Assembly (NCBI RefSeq): GCF_001482385.1
Contig: NZ_CP013611.1
Coordinates: 2,108,001-2,172,000, forward strand
Reading direction: 5' to 3'
Length of the DNA stretch: 64,000 bases
DNA from: Pseudoalteromonas rubra
GTDB taxonomy: Bacteria > Pseudomonadota > Gammaproteobacteria > Enterobacterales > Alteromonadaceae
Within the stretch, counting starts at the first letter, position 1, and each line of letters opens with the position of its first letter. Under the pieces are notes generated by a model, which was given only the letters and a program-made list of their open reading frames with translations, did not search any database and was not told where the DNA came from. Below are positions 9,500 through 18,739 of the stretch, piece after piece. Made by a program: the position numbers and the translations under genes.

Positions 9500-9943
9500 A
9501 TGCCAGACCAGAAAAAACTAGGGTTGTTGGCTCAAGCCGGTTTAGAACCTTATCAGGAAAAACCGGGTGAAGAATATATGAATGACGCACAACGTGCGCA
9601 TTTCAAAAAATTACTGGAAGCGTGGCGTAGCGATCTTCGTAACGAAGTTGACCGCACTAAGAGCCACATGCAAGATGAAGCGGCAAATTTCCCGGATCCA
9701 GTCGATCGTGCAGCACAGGAAGAAGAGTTTTCTTTAGAACTGCGTACCCGCGACCGTGAGCGTAAGCTGATCAAGAAAATTGAAAAAACACTACAACTGA
9801 TCGAAGACGACGATTTCGGTTATTGTGACTCATGTGGCATTGAAATTGGTATTCGCCGCCTTGAGGCCCGCCCAACAGCGGACCTATGTGTAGACTGTAA
9901 ATCAATCGCTGAAATAAAAGAAAAACAACAAGGCCGGGGCTAA
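9500..9943 (+). CDS. dksA: RNA polymerase-binding transcription factor DksA
   Basis: A 147-residue protein with all DksA features: a coiled-coil hairpin (about residues 35-108), the acidic tip motif in [14 protein letters not shown] that enters the RNA polymerase secondary channel, and a C4 zinc finger (CDSCGIEIG ... CVDC). DksA works with ppGpp to control rRNA and amino-acid promoters; the ppGpp hydrolase/synthetase gene spoT lies 41 kb away in this window. AGGAG precedes the ATG. The 260-base gap before it holds the candidate promoter. gluQ follows at 18 bases. Confidence 0.97.
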   Translation: MPDQKKLGLLAQAGLEPYQEKPGEEYMNDAQRAHFKKLLEAWRSDLRNEVDRTKSHMQDEAANFPDPVDRAAQEEEFSLELRTRDRERKLIKKIEKTLQLIEDDDFGYCDSCGIEIGIRRLEARPTADLCVDCKSIAEIKEKQQGRG

Positions 9944-9961
9944 CACACGTTCGTCTCAGCT

Positions 9962-10906
9962 ATGCTACCCCAGTTTAATAGCGATTATCTATCCGGGAGC
10001 TATCGAGGTCGATTTGCTCCCTCTCCCTCCGGTGCGCTCCATTTCGGTTCATTGATCGCCGCACTCGCCAGTTATCTCGATGCCAAAATCAATCAAGGTC
10101 AGTGGCTGATTCGCATGGAAGACATAGACACACCCAGAGTGGTTGCTGGTGCCGCCGATGACATCCTCAGAACTTTGGACGCCTATGGTCTGCATTGGGA
10201 TGGTGAAGTGGTTTATCAAAGCCAGCGTCACGACTTATATCAGGATGTACTTGCGCAGCTAGATGCCGCAAATCTGATCTACCCTTGCAGCTGTACCCGT
10301 AAAGCACTCAAGCAACGCGGTGGCATTTATGATAACCATTGTCGGGAGCGACAGCTCACACCCGAAGGCAATGCACTGAGACTTACTCAAACCCAACCCG
10401 TTTATTCATTCACCGATCTGCTTCAGGGTGAGGTTCTATTGAGCAACGCTTTAGCTGAAGAAGACTATATCGTAAAGCGCCGTGACGATCTGTTTGCTTA
10501 CCAGTTAGTTGTGGTCGTCGATGACATTGACCAGCAAATTACTCGCATTGTGCGCGGTGCAGACCTGTTAGAGCCCACCGCACGCCAGATCAGCTTGTTC
10601 AGACAACTTATTGGCGACGCGCCAGACTATGCCCATGTCTCGCTCGCAGTGGCACAGCCCGGCTTTAAACTATCCAAGCAAAACCATGCCCCCGCGATCG
10701 ACAATACCAGGCCACAGCCTGCGTTGTGTGCCGCGTTACGCTTTCTGGGTTTGCCTGTTCCGGACGAATTACAAAACTACCCCGTACCCACCATTCTGCG
10801 CTGGGCAGAACAGCAATTTACTTTACAAGCTTTACCGCGTCATCGCGAGATCCAGGTTTCCCTGTTGAGCGACGGACACTATGATTTTACCCGGTTAACC
10901 GCCTGA
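9962..10906 (+). CDS. gluQ: Glutamyl-Q tRNA(Asp) synthetase
   Basis: A 314-residue paralogue of the glutamyl-tRNA synthetase catalytic domain, without the anticodon-binding part. The class I signature is seen as APSPSGALHFGSLIAALASY and the KMSKS-like loop as KLSKQNHAP. A zinc-binding segment (CSCTRK ... YDNHCRER) is in the expected place. The enzyme attaches glutamate to queuosine of tRNA(Asp). It follows dksA by 18 bases, the common dksA-gluQ operon. Confidence 0.94.
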   Translation: MLPQFNSDYLSGSYRGRFAPSPSGALHFGSLIAALASYLDAKINQGQWLIRMEDIDTPRVVAGAADDILRTLDAYGLHWDGEVVYQSQRHDLYQDVLAQLDAANLIYPCSCTRKALKQRGGIYDNHCRERQLTPEGNALRLTQTQPVYSFTDLLQGEVLLSNALAEEDYIVKRRDDLFAYQLVVVVDDIDQQITRIVRGADLLEPTARQISLFRQLIGDAPDYAHVSLAVAQPGFKLSKQNHAPAIDNTRPQPALCAALRFLGLPVPDELQNYPVPTILRWAEQQFTLQALPRHREIQVSLLSDGHYDFTRLTA

Positions 10907-11120
10907 GGCCACAGCCATCTTTTCCCCAGGTCCTGGTACTCAATCTCATGTTGGATTTTTAATCATGAATCCACGCCCGCTCCTTCAATTTGACCCCATT
11001 TGAGTATATGATAGCGGGCCTCGTTAATTCGCCTACACTATACAAACTAAAACAGGTTCTATGGCCGTATGGCGAGTGTGTATGCATTATTGCACGCAAT
11101 ATTGATTGTTCAGGGTCGTT

Positions 11121-11135
11121 AGGAGAGTCGTTATT
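11121..11135 (+). promoter_or_regulatory. Ribosome binding site and non-canonical AUU start of pcnB
   Basis: AGGAGA at 11121-11126 is followed seven bases later by an in-frame ATT at 11133. There is no in-frame ATG or GTG at the conserved N-terminus. A TTG at 11106 would open the same frame but has no ribosome site and would add nine residues. E. coli pcnB is known to start at AUU, and the residues after this ATT line up with the E. coli N-terminus without a gap. Confidence 0.8.
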
Positions 11136-12527
11136 ATTTCCAAAATTATTAAGCTTTGCCGCCAGATAGTTAAAGGCAAAGATCCGCTAGGAACCGTGAC
11201 ATGCAGCGCTACACCTGTGTTGATACCACGCAGTGAGCATGCAATCTCGCGCAAACAATTTAGCCCCAATGCAATCAAAGTACTATACCGACTTAAAGAT
11301 GGAGGCTATGACGCCTACCTAGTTGGTGGTTGTATTCGTGATATTTTGTTAGGGATTGAACCGAAAGATTTTGACGTGGTGACCAACGCCACACCTGAAC
11401 AAGTCAAAAAGCTATTTCGTAACTGTCGTTTAATTGGCCGCCGTTTTCGCCTTGCGCACATCGTTTTCGGCCGGGAAATCATCGAAGTGGCCACCATGCG
11501 CGGACACCATCAGGCACAGGACAATCCGGATCCGACCAGTCAGTCAAGCGACCAGGGCCAGCTGCTGCGCGATAATGTGTATGGCACCATTGAAGAGGAT
11601 GCGCAGCGCCGCGACTTCTCAATTAATGCACTTTATTATTCGATTAACGACTTCAGCATCCGAGACTTTGCCGGCGGTATTGCGGCCATTGAGCACCGTA
11701 AAATAGAACTCATCGGCGACCCTGAAACCCGTTACCGCGAAGATCCGGTTCGTATGCTTCGCGCGGTACGTTTCGCCACTAAGCTGGATATGACCATTGC
11801 CGGCCCAACTGAAGCGCCGATTGCTGAACTGGCCCCGTTGCTTGGTAACATTCCACCAGCACGCTTGTTTGAAGAAACCCTGAAACTCTTTTTGGGTGGC
11901 AAGGCCGAAGCTAATTTCCTGATGCTCAGAAAATATGGCCTGTTTAAACAGCTATTTCCGGCCGTAGATGCCATTTTAGATAGCGCTGACAGTGAGTTTG
12001 AAATTACCTTTATCCAAAAAATGTTTGCCAATACGGACGATCGCATCAACGCAGATAAAAAGGTCACTCCGGCCTTTATTTATGCAGCCCTGTTGTGGTT
12101 CCCACTGCGCGATCGTTGTAACACGCTGATAGCGGAAGGTATGAACGAGTATGATGCCTTTATGCAGGCAATCAGTCAGGTTCTGGCCGAGAACGCGCGT
12201 CATATTGCCGTGCCCAAGCGCTTTACGCTGGGTGCACGAGATATCTGGCACATCCAACAGCGCCTGGATAAACGCGGTGGTCAACGCGCCTATCGTCTCA
12301 GCCTGCAACCCAGATTCAAAGCCGGATATGATTTCCTGCTGTTACGGGTTGAAAGTGGCGAAACTGAGCAACAAGAGTTGGCAAACTGGTGGACCGATTA
12401 TTTACAACAGGACGTGTCCGGACAAAAAGAGATGGTGAAAGCACTGGGTCAACGCTCAGGAGGCTCAGAAAGGCGCAGACGCCGTCCCAGAAACAAACCA
12501 CGTAGAAAACCTAATCCCGAATCATGA
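11133..12527 (+). CDS. pcnB: Poly(A) polymerase I
   Basis: A 464-residue enzyme from the proposed ATT start. It adds 3' poly(A) tails that speed RNA decay. The nucleotidyltransferase core reads LVGGCIRDILLGIEPKDFDVVTNATPEQV (GG and DxD motifs; the segment spans about residues 55-85), followed by RNCRLIGRRFRLAHI, EDAQRRDFSINALYY and ETRYREDPVRMLRAVRFA. The C-terminus is an Arg-rich tail (RRRRRPRNKPRRK), typical of PcnB. The start aligns as M-I-S-K-I-I-K-L-C-R against E. coli M-F-T-R-V-A-N-F-C-R. It overlaps folK by four bases (ATGA). A weak start codon limits translation in E. coli, and the same control is likely here. Confidence 0.95.
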   Translation: MISKIIKLCRQIVKGKDPLGTVTCSATPVLIPRSEHAISRKQFSPNAIKVLYRLKDGGYDAYLVGGCIRDILLGIEPKDFDVVTNATPEQVKKLFRNCRLIGRRFRLAHIVFGREIIEVATMRGHHQAQDNPDPTSQSSDQGQLLRDNVYGTIEEDAQRRDFSINALYYSINDFSIRDFAGGIAAIEHRKIELIGDPETRYREDPVRMLRAVRFATKLDMTIAGPTEAPIAELAPLLGNIPPARLFEETLKLFLGGKAEANFLMLRKYGLFKQLFPAVDAILDSADSEFEITFIQKMFANTDDRINADKKVTPAFIYAALLWFPLRDRCNTLIAEGMNEYDAFMQAISQVLAENARHIAVPKRFTLGARDIWHIQQRLDKRGGQRAYRLSLQPRFKAGYDFLLLRVESGETEQQELANWWTDYLQQDVSGQKEMVKALGQRSGGSERRRRRPRNKPRRKPNPES

Positions 12528-13033
12528 ACACCGTTTATATTGGACTGGGGGCGAATCTTAACGCCCCTGAGGCACAGCTACGTAATGCGCTGGATGCACT
12601 GAATACATCAACTGTACTTACGCTCGCGCAGGTCTCCAGCTTTTATGCCTCAAAACCTATGGGTCCGCAGGACCAACCCGACTATGTGAACGCCGTTGCC
12701 AAACTTATCACGGATCTACCCGCCATTGAGGTACTTGATTTGCTCCAGCAAATTGAACTGCAACATGGCCGGGTACGCAAAGCCGAACGTTGGGGTCCAC
12801 GTACCTTAGACTTAGATATTCTGTTATACAACGATGCGCAGATAGCAACGCAACGACTGATCGTGCCGCATTATGGCTTATGTGAACGTGAATTTGTGGT
12901 CTTTCCATTACTGGAGATTGCACCTGGACTCACTTTACCCACAGGCCAGGCACTGGCGGACATCGCCACGACATTACCACGTAACGGGCTGACTGCCATT
13001 AGTCAGTATCCTGTTGCAGCGTCGCTTGCATAG
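12524..13033 (+). CDS. folK: 6-hydroxymethyl-7,8-dihydropterin pyrophosphokinase
   Basis: A 169-residue folate-pathway kinase that transfers pyrophosphate from ATP to hydroxymethyl-dihydropterin. The diagnostic run is HGRVRKAERWGPRTLDLDIL, with the two magnesium-binding Asp residues in LDLDILLY. The N-terminus (VYIGLGANLNAPEAQL) and the GPQDQPDYVNAV loop also fit. It overlaps the pcnB stop by four bases, so translational coupling is likely; a weakly started pcnB would then also hold down folK. Confidence 0.96.
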   Translation: MNTVYIGLGANLNAPEAQLRNALDALNTSTVLTLAQVSSFYASKPMGPQDQPDYVNAVAKLITDLPAIEVLDLLQQIELQHGRVRKAERWGPRTLDLDILLYNDAQIATQRLIVPHYGLCEREFVVFPLLEIAPGLTLPTGQALADIATTLPRNGLTAISQYPVAASLA

Positions 13034-13088
13034 CATGACCTGAGCACCGCAGTGCGCTCAGCATCGAATTGAACACAAAGGGGGAAAT

Positions 13089-13883
13089 ATGGCTAAAGTA
13101 ACCGTTTCAACATTGGCCAAGAAAAAGCGTGAAGGAACAAAAATCACGGCACTAACCGCATACGATGCCAGCTTTGCCAAGCTGTTCTATGACAATGGCG
13201 TTGACATTATCCTGGTCGGAGATTCATTAGGTATGGTACTGCAAGGCGGCGAAGATACACTGGCTGTCACTACCACTGATATCGCCTACCATACTCGCTG
13301 TGTTCGCGCTGGCAGCAAAGAGCTATTTGTGATCGCAGATATGCCCTTCATGAGCTACGCTAACCCGGCACAAGCATGCGAAAACGCGGCGACGTTAATG
13401 CGTTCAGGCGCAAATATGGTCAAACTGGAAGGCGGTGAGTGGCTGCTTGATTCTATTCGTTTGCTCACTCAACAAGGCATCCCAGTGTGTGGTCATTTAG
13501 GCCTGACACCACAGTCCGTGAATGTCTTTGGTGGCTTTAAAATTCAGGGCCGCGAAGACGCACAGGCGGAGAAAATGGTTGCCGATGCGATTGCCTTGGA
13601 ACAGGCTGGTGCACAGCTGCTGGTTGTGGAGTGTATTCCTTCTGCACTGGCAAAACGTATCAGTGAAGCGCTGAGCATTCCGGTCATTGGTATTGGAGCG
13701 GGTAAAGACACCGATGGCCAGATCCTGGTTATGCACGACCTGGTCGGTATCTCTGCAGGCTATATTCCTAAGTTTTCGAAAAACTTCCTCGCCGAGACGG
13801 GCAACATGCCTGAAGCGGTCGAAAAGTTTTGCGCCGATGTGAAAAGTGGAGCATTCCCCTCTCAAGAACACGAGTTTAACTAA
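13089..13883 (+). CDS. panB: 3-methyl-2-oxobutanoate hydroxymethyltransferase
   Basis: A 264-residue first enzyme of pantothenate synthesis, transferring a hydroxymethyl group from methylene-tetrahydrofolate to ketoisovalerate. Motifs are [29 protein letters not shown] (metal ligand Asp), [22 protein letters not shown] and [22 protein letters not shown] lies just before the ATG. It follows folK after 55 bases and abuts panC. Confidence 0.97.
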   Translation: MAKVTVSTLAKKKREGTKITALTAYDASFAKLFYDNGVDIILVGDSLGMVLQGGEDTLAVTTTDIAYHTRCVRAGSKELFVIADMPFMSYANPAQACENAATLMRSGANMVKLEGGEWLLDSIRLLTQQGIPVCGHLGLTPQSVNVFGGFKIQGREDAQAEKMVADAIALEQAGAQLLVVECIPSALAKRISEALSIPVIGIGAGKDTDGQILVMHDLVGISAGYIPKFSKNFLAETGNMPEAVEKFCADVKSGAFPSQEHEFN

Positions 13884-14737
13884 TGCAATCAATTACAGAA
13901 ATCAAATCTCTGCGTAGCCAAATCAAGGCCTGGCGACAACAAGGGCAAAGCATCGCCTTTGTTCCCACTATGGGAAATTTGCATCAGGGGCATTTTTCTC
14001 TGGTTGAAAAGGCCAAAACTCTGGCGGACAAAGTGGTGGTCAGTATTTTTGTCAATCCAATGCAATTTGGTGCCAACGAAGACCTGGACAAGTACCCACG
14101 GACACTGACCCAGGATAAACAAGGCTTAGCCGAACTGGACACAGACATTGTCTTCACGCCCAGTGTTGATGCTATCTATCCAAACGGGCTCGACACACAA
14201 AGTTATGTCGATGTCCCTGGTGTATCCGAAGGCTATTGCGGTGGCAGCCGCAGCGGTCACTTCAGAGGCGTTGCTACGGTCGTCACTAAGTTATTCAACC
14301 TAGTACAACCTGACTTTGCCTGCTTTGGGGAAAAAGATTATCAGCAACTTCAGGTTATCAAAACCATGGTCCGCGACTTATCGATGCCTATCGAAATTAT
14401 TGGCGTACCGACTCAGCGGGAAATTTCCGGGCTGGCAATGAGTTCACGCAATGGCTATTTATCTGAACAAGAAAAAGAAACCGCTAAAGTGCTATATCAG
14501 GTATTAAATGATACCGCACAGCAACTGCAAGACGGCGTACGCGATTATGCAACGCTGCAGCAGGCAGCCAAATCTGTACTTGAAGATGCGGGACTTCAAC
14601 CTGATTACTTCTCTATCGCACAAAGACAGAGCCTAAAACCTGCTACACTGGAAGACGGTGAGTTTGTCATTTTGGCTGCTGCTTACCTCGGCCAAGTGAG
14701 ACTAATCGATAATATCCAGGTCCTCACCGACGCATAA
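13883..14737 (+). CDS. panC: Pantothenate synthetase
   Basis: A 284-residue ATP-dependent ligase joining pantoate and beta-alanine. The adenylate-forming motifs are clear: [14 protein letters not shown] (HxGH), [22 protein letters not shown] and the KMSKS-like SSRNGYL. The start codon shares its A with the panB stop codon (TAATG), so the two are coupled. No panD follows; the beta-alanine source in this window is PanP at 33357-34985. Confidence 0.97.
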   Translation: MQSITEIKSLRSQIKAWRQQGQSIAFVPTMGNLHQGHFSLVEKAKTLADKVVVSIFVNPMQFGANEDLDKYPRTLTQDKQGLAELDTDIVFTPSVDAIYPNGLDTQSYVDVPGVSEGYCGGSRSGHFRGVATVVTKLFNLVQPDFACFGEKDYQQLQVIKTMVRDLSMPIEIIGVPTQREISGLAMSSRNGYLSEQEKETAKVLYQVLNDTAQQLQDGVRDYATLQQAAKSVLEDAGLQPDYFSIAQRQSLKPATLEDGEFVILAAAYLGQVRLIDNIQVLTDA

Positions 14738-14744
14738 CAATGTA

Positions 14745-14786
14745 TAGGATCCCTGAGTTCTCGGCGCACAGCGCTGTGGGATCCTA
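14745..14786. repeat. 9-bp inverted repeat after panC
   Basis: TAGGATCCC (14745-14753) and GGGATCCTA (14778-14786) are perfect inverted arms around a 24-base loop that contains GCGC twice and could fold further. It starts eight bases after the panC stop codon. There is no clear T run after it, so it may be a non-canonical terminator or an RNA 3'-end stabiliser. Confidence 0.5.
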
Positions 14787-14816
14787 ATTTCAATTACTCT
14801 CTTGCAGGACTGTCTC

Positions 14817-15056
14817 ATGAAACCACAGATATCGATTATCGCCTTGCTACTGGCAGGCTGTAGTAATACCAATTCCCCTGAACTGAACCAGTGCGCACAA
14901 CAAAACTATCAATGCGAACAAAGTTGCGAGCAACGTGCGAACCCTCAGTCAATGGCCATGCAGGTGTGTAGCAATGGGTGTATTGAGTCGTTTAACCAAT
15001 GCAAGGCGCAGGCTGAGCAGCTCACTCAGCAGCAGCGTAATAACACCTTGTATTAA
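14817..15056 (+). CDS. Small Cys-rich lipoprotein, unknown function
   Basis: A 79-residue protein from the ATG at 14817, preceded by AGGA seven bases away; a TTG at 14802 in the same frame is unlikely. It has a short signal peptide ending in the lipobox LLAGC, so Cys is probably lipidated at the outer or inner membrane. The mature part has six more cysteines in CAQQNYQCEQSCEQR ... CSNGCIESFNQC, suggesting disulfides. I recognise no family. It is followed by a terminator shared with the convergent pstS. Confidence 0.75.
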   Translation: MKPQISIIALLLAGCSNTNSPELNQCAQQNYQCEQSCEQRANPQSMAMQVCSNGCIESFNQCKAQAEQLTQQQRNNTLY

Positions 15057-15083
15057 AAACTATTGCTGGCAAAAATTGGACAT

Positions 15084-15115
15084 AAAAAAACCGCTCCAGG
15101 AGCGGTTTTTTCTTT
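15084..15115. terminator. Bidirectional terminator between the lipoprotein gene and pstS
   Basis: An A7 run, CCGCT, loop CCAGG, AGCGG and T6 make a classical stem with A and T flanks between two converging genes. Confidence 0.9.
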
Positions 15116-15126
15116 CTGTGCAATGC

Positions 15127-16095
15127 TTATAGCAGGCCTAGCTTCTTAAGCTCTTTGCTTGCAAGCTGGCTTGAAAGTGGTACATAGCCATCTTTCTCTA
15201 CGATCTTCTGACCTTCTTTTGACAGCACCATCTTCAGGAACTCAGCTTCAATTGGAGAAAGCGGCTTGTTCGGGTGCTTATTCACGTAAAGGTATAGGAA
15301 ACGAGACAGTGGGTACTTACCCTTTGCAACATTGTCCAGTGTGGCATCAACAAAGTTGTCGCCTTTTTTCGACAGCGGTACTGTGCGCACACCTGATGTC
15401 TTATAACCAATGCCTGAGTAGCCAATTGCATTCACTGATGAAGAGATTGACTGAACCACTGAAGCTGAACCTGGCTGTTCGTTTACGTTGTTACGGAAGT
15501 CACCTTTACACAGGGCTTTTTTCTTAAAGTAACCATAAGTACCTGATACTGAGTTTCGACCATACAACTGAATGTCTTTGCTACCCCAGTCGCCAGACAG
15601 ACCTAAGTCGCTCCAGCGCTCAACTTGCTCAGAAGCACCACATTTACGCGTTGATGAGAAAATAGCATCAACCTGGTCGATACGCAGACCCTGAATTGGG
15701 TTATCTTTGTGTACAAATACTGCCAATGCATCGATAGCAACACGTACTTCAGTCGGCTTATAACCATAACGCTTTTCAAACGCTTCGATTTCTTTCGACT
15801 TCATCTTACGGCTCATTGGGCCAAAGTTGGCTGTCGCTTCAGTCAAAGCCGGTGGTGCAGTAGAAGAACCCGCAGCCTGAATTTGAATGTTCACGTTAGG
15901 GTAAATACGTTTGTACTCTTCCGCCCAGAACGTCATCATGTTAGCCAGTGTGTCAGAACCCACAGATGAAAAGTTACCTGAGATACCGCTGGTTTTGTTG
16001 TACTCAGGTAGATTCTTATCAAGTGCAGAGGCTTGAGCAGATACCAGTGTTGTTACAGCCACACCCATTGCGGCAACTAAGCTTTTAAATTTCAT
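15127..16095 (-). CDS. pstS: Phosphate-binding protein PstS (periplasmic)
   Basis: A 322-residue solute-binding protein from the ATG at 16093-16095 (GGAGTGA upstream); the frame reaches 16122. The signal peptide is [24 protein letters not shown]. Phosphate-site segments are [47 protein letters not shown] and YSGIGYKT. It delivers phosphate to the PstCAB transporter, which is not in this window. The gene follows phoR in the order phoB-phoR-pstS, as in vibrios, and has its own Pho boxes within the end of phoR. Confidence 0.95.
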   Translation of the reverse strand: MKFKSLVAAMGVAVTTLVSAQASALDKNLPEYNKTSGISGNFSSVGSDTLANMMTFWAEEYKRIYPNVNIQIQAAGSSTAPPALTEATANFGPMSRKMKSKEIEAFEKRYGYKPTEVRVAIDALAVFVHKDNPIQGLRIDQVDAIFSSTRKCGASEQVERWSDLGLSGDWGSKDIQLYGRNSVSGTYGYFKKKALCKGDFRNNVNEQPGSASVVQSISSSVNAIGYSGIGYKTSGVRTVPLSKKGDNFVDATLDNVAKGKYPLSRFLYLYVNKHPNKPLSPIEAEFLKMVLSKEGQKIVEKDGYVPLSSQLASKELKKLGLL

Positions 16096-16153
16096 TGGGG
16101 TCACTCCAAATGTTCTTCCCATTTAATTTCTGAGCACATTGTGCAGAAAACAA

Positions 16154-16193
16154 ATGACAATAAAATTACTCTCAAATGACACTTTTATGACTT
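16154..16193 (-). promoter_or_regulatory. Tandem Pho boxes upstream of pstS
   Basis: Read on the minus strand, four heptamers spaced exactly 11 bases apart are AAGTCAT, GTGTCAT, GAGTAAT and TTGTCAT, with AT-rich 4-base spacers between members of each pair. This is the direct-repeat pattern bound by PhoB dimers (consensus CTGTCAT-N4-CTGTCAT). The upstream part lies inside the last codons of phoR. The array is 58-98 bases before the pstS start codon; CACAAT about 11 bases further on is a possible -10. Confidence 0.8.
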
Positions 16194-17500
16194 TCATTAC
16201 TTGTCATAAAAATGCGTTTTTCTTTTTCGAAGGCAAATGAGAAACACGATCCTTTGCCCAGTGTACTGTCAATTTCCAAATGTGAGTCATGACGTGACAA
16301 GACATGTTTGGTGATGGCCAAACCCAGCCCGGAGCCACCGGTTTTGCGGCTACGTGCCTTATCTACACGATAGAAACGCTCTGTGAGCCGGTTTATGTGC
16401 TCAGGCGCAATCCCATCACCATTATCAATAACAGAAAAGCGGGCACGCTCTGATTCCAGTAACCAGTTCACGGTGATTTTGCCACCAGGCTTAGTGTAAT
16501 GAATGGCATTGAACACCAGATTGGAAAAGGCGCTACGTAGCTCATCAACACACCCTTTAATATCCAGTGCCTGATCAACGTTAAACTCAATCTCATGATG
16601 TTTATCCTGATTCAGTGAATTGGCTTCAGTCTGGATCAGAGTCAGCATGGCTGGCACGTTCACCGCTTTGTCATTGTCTTGGTTACGTTGCCCTTCAATG
16701 CGAGATAAGGAGAGCAACTGATTGACCAAGCTATCCATCCGTTTGCACTGCTCTATCATGGTATGATGCGCTTTGTTCCACATTGCCGGCGATGGCATAT
16801 TATCGCCTTCCATCATCTCCAGATAGCCCGTCACCACTGTCAGTGGTGTACGCAGTTCGTGAGATACATTGGCAACAAAGTCTTTGCGCATCTGCTCGAG
16901 CTGTTTCAGTCTGGAGATATCACGCACCACCATCATTAACTGCTCTGCGTAGGGCATAACCCGAAACTCTAATACACGCTCTCCGCCATGCCCAGACTCC
17001 ATCTCCAGAGGATCATCAAAATCATGAGCCTGCATATATTTGACGAACTTAGGATCGCGGATCAGGTTATCCAGGCGTTGCCCATGATCTGTCGGCCATT
17101 GCAGACCCAGCACCTTGAGGGCAAGTTGGTTACACCAGACAATACTGAGATCCTGTTGCATCACAATCACAGCATCCGGTACCGCCTCGGCACCTTCGCG
17201 AAAACGTCGGATCAATTCAGCCAGCTCATTACGCTTTTTACGGTTGCGATGTTGTAGCTGGTAGATCCCTTCAAAGATCTGCTCCCAGGCTCCTGAGCCT
17301 TCAGGTGGGTTAAAACTGCGCTGGTTGATTAACCAGTCACTCAGTCGATACAGTTGTTGATAATGCCAGATCAATAGCACCATGGCACCGATAAAGAGTA
17401 ATACAAACGGTGCGCCTAATAAGATCCCAATCAGGGTTAATGGCAGGAAATACAAAAACAGGCGTTTCAATAACGCCTGTTTATCAATCACCCTATACAT
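16172..17500 (-). CDS. phoR: Phosphate regulon sensor histidine kinase PhoR
   Basis: A 442-residue membrane sensor kinase. Two hydrophobic segments occupy about residues 12-45, followed by a charged region, a PAS domain (about 105-200) and the kinase core. The phosphorylated His214 is in DFVANVSHELRTPL. ATP-binding boxes are NLVFNAIHYTKPGG (N), VIDNGDGI (G1) and GGSGLGLAITKHVLSRH (G2). It phosphorylates PhoB when phosphate is scarce, under control of the Pst transporter. The gap to phoB is 56 bases. Its 3' end doubles as the pstS control region. Confidence 0.95.
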   Translation of the reverse strand: MYRVIDKQALLKRLFLYFLPLTLIGILLGAPFVLLFIGAMVLLIWHYQQLYRLSDWLINQRSFNPPEGSGAWEQIFEGIYQLQHRNRKKRNELAELIRRFREGAEAVPDAVIVMQQDLSIVWCNQLALKVLGLQWPTDHGQRLDNLIRDPKFVKYMQAHDFDDPLEMESGHGGERVLEFRVMPYAEQLMMVVRDISRLKQLEQMRKDFVANVSHELRTPLTVVTGYLEMMEGDNMPSPAMWNKAHHTMIEQCKRMDSLVNQLLSLSRIEGQRNQDNDKAVNVPAMLTLIQTEANSLNQDKHHEIEFNVDQALDIKGCVDELRSAFSNLVFNAIHYTKPGGKITVNWLLESERARFSVIDNGDGIAPEHINRLTERFYRVDKARSRKTGGSGLGLAITKHVLSRHDSHLEIDSTLGKGSCFSFAFEKEKRIFMTSNESHKSVI

Positions 17501-17556
17501 ACAAAATGATCCTAAAGAAAATGCGCCACGGTTAGCCTACCATAGCGCCAGGTGCT

Positions 17557-18246
17557 TTACAGCTTACTCGAGAAGCGATAACCAGCACCGCGTACGGTTT
17601 GTACTAGGCGATCATGGCCCAAAGGTGCAATCGCTTTGCGTAAGCGACGGATATGAACATCCACTGTACGATCTTCAACATACACATTAGTGCCCCAAAC
17701 GTGATCCAACAACTGCTCTCGGCTATAAACACGCTCCGGGTGTGTCATAAAGAAATGCAGCAATCTGAATTCAGTAGGCCCCATTTCCAGCTCATTGCCA
17801 GCAGAGGTTACGCGGTGTGAGATCGGATCAAGACGTAACCCGTGCACTTCAATAGCCTCTTCCAGTGACGTTGGAGAAACCCTTCGCATCACTGCCTTGA
17901 TACGTGCCATTAATTCTTTTGGAGAGAAAGGTTTAGTAACGTAGTCGTCTGCACCCACTTCCAATCCTTTGACCTTATCTTCTTCTTCCCCACGTGCTGT
18001 CAGCATGATAATCGGGATTTGTCTGGTGTATTCGCTTTGTTTAAACTTTTTGGCAATCTGAATACCGCTGCCACCTGGCAACATCCAGTCCAATAACACC
18101 ATATCAGGATAAGGCTCAACCATAGCTGCAATTGCAGAATCATAGTCTTCAGCTTCAATGGCTTGAAAACCATTTTGTTCCAACACAAACACCAACATTT
18201 CTCTGATCGGTGCTTCGTCATCAACTACCAGTACTTTACGTGACAT
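17557..18246 (-). CDS. phoB: Phosphate regulon response regulator PhoB
   Basis: A 229-residue regulator from the ATG at 18244-18246, which aligns with E. coli PhoB; an ATG six bases earlier adds two residues. The receiver domain has the acidic pocket (DDE at 9-11), Asp53 in [11 protein letters not shown], and TARGEE and TKPFSPKEL. The C-terminal winged-helix domain includes [20 protein letters not shown] and [20 protein letters not shown]. It binds Pho boxes, two sets of which are visible nearby. Confidence 0.97.
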   Translation of the reverse strand: MSRKVLVVDDEAPIREMLVFVLEQNGFQAIEAEDYDSAIAAMVEPYPDMVLLDWMLPGGSGIQIAKKFKQSEYTRQIPIIMLTARGEEEDKVKGLEVGADDYVTKPFSPKELMARIKAVMRRVSPTSLEEAIEVHGLRLDPISHRVTSAGNELEMGPTEFRLLHFFMTHPERVYSREQLLDHVWGTNVYVEDRTVDVHIRRLRKAIAPLGHDRLVQTVRGAGYRFSSKL

Positions 18247-18739
18247 TCCCATTTATCTCTTACGTTACCGAAGTGGGTTTCATTATTATGACTAAGTATG
18301 ACAGTTTTATGAAATACCAAGTGATAAAAGATGACAATTGGGAAAAAAATAGGGCCAAACAAATACAAAGCTATAATACTGAAAAAACGTAAGTTTCATT
18401 AAAATGCTGGCTTACCTTGACCAGAAAATGGGTTAAATCCTTGTTTAGTCAAGTTTGTTTTGTCGGTTTGTGTACACAAGTCACAAAACCTACGCTGTAA
18501 AAGCCACGTAACGCCAGACATACGGGCCATTCAAGTTCATTTATAAACCAGAGCAATATGACTCAGCAACAGAGCACTCAGACCGAGTTATGACGATAAA
18601 CTTGATCCCAGCGATATGGGGGTTACTAAGTCCAATTAATCCAGTGGGATTCTTTCATGTTGCACAGCCCCTACAGCATAACGCTATTAAATGCATGCTT
18701 GATCAAGCGGCCCTATTGAGTATGAGCTCACCCTGTACG
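18247..18739. other. Intergenic region between porin 3' end and phoB
   Basis: This 493-base stretch holds the phoB control region at its left end (Pho box at 18298-18315 and an AT-rich CATAAT at 18285-18290). The remaining roughly 400 bases up to the end of the porin gene show no convincing gene, terminator or RNA. Both flanking genes are on the minus strand. Confidence 0.6.
18298..18315 (-). promoter_or_regulatory. Pho box upstream of phoB (autoregulation)
   Basis: On the minus strand the site reads ATTTCAT-AAAA-CTGTCAT: one heptamer matches 5/7 and the other 7/7 of the consensus with the correct 4-base spacer. It ends 52 bases before the phoB start codon, so PhoB probably controls its own operon. 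Confidence 0.7.
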
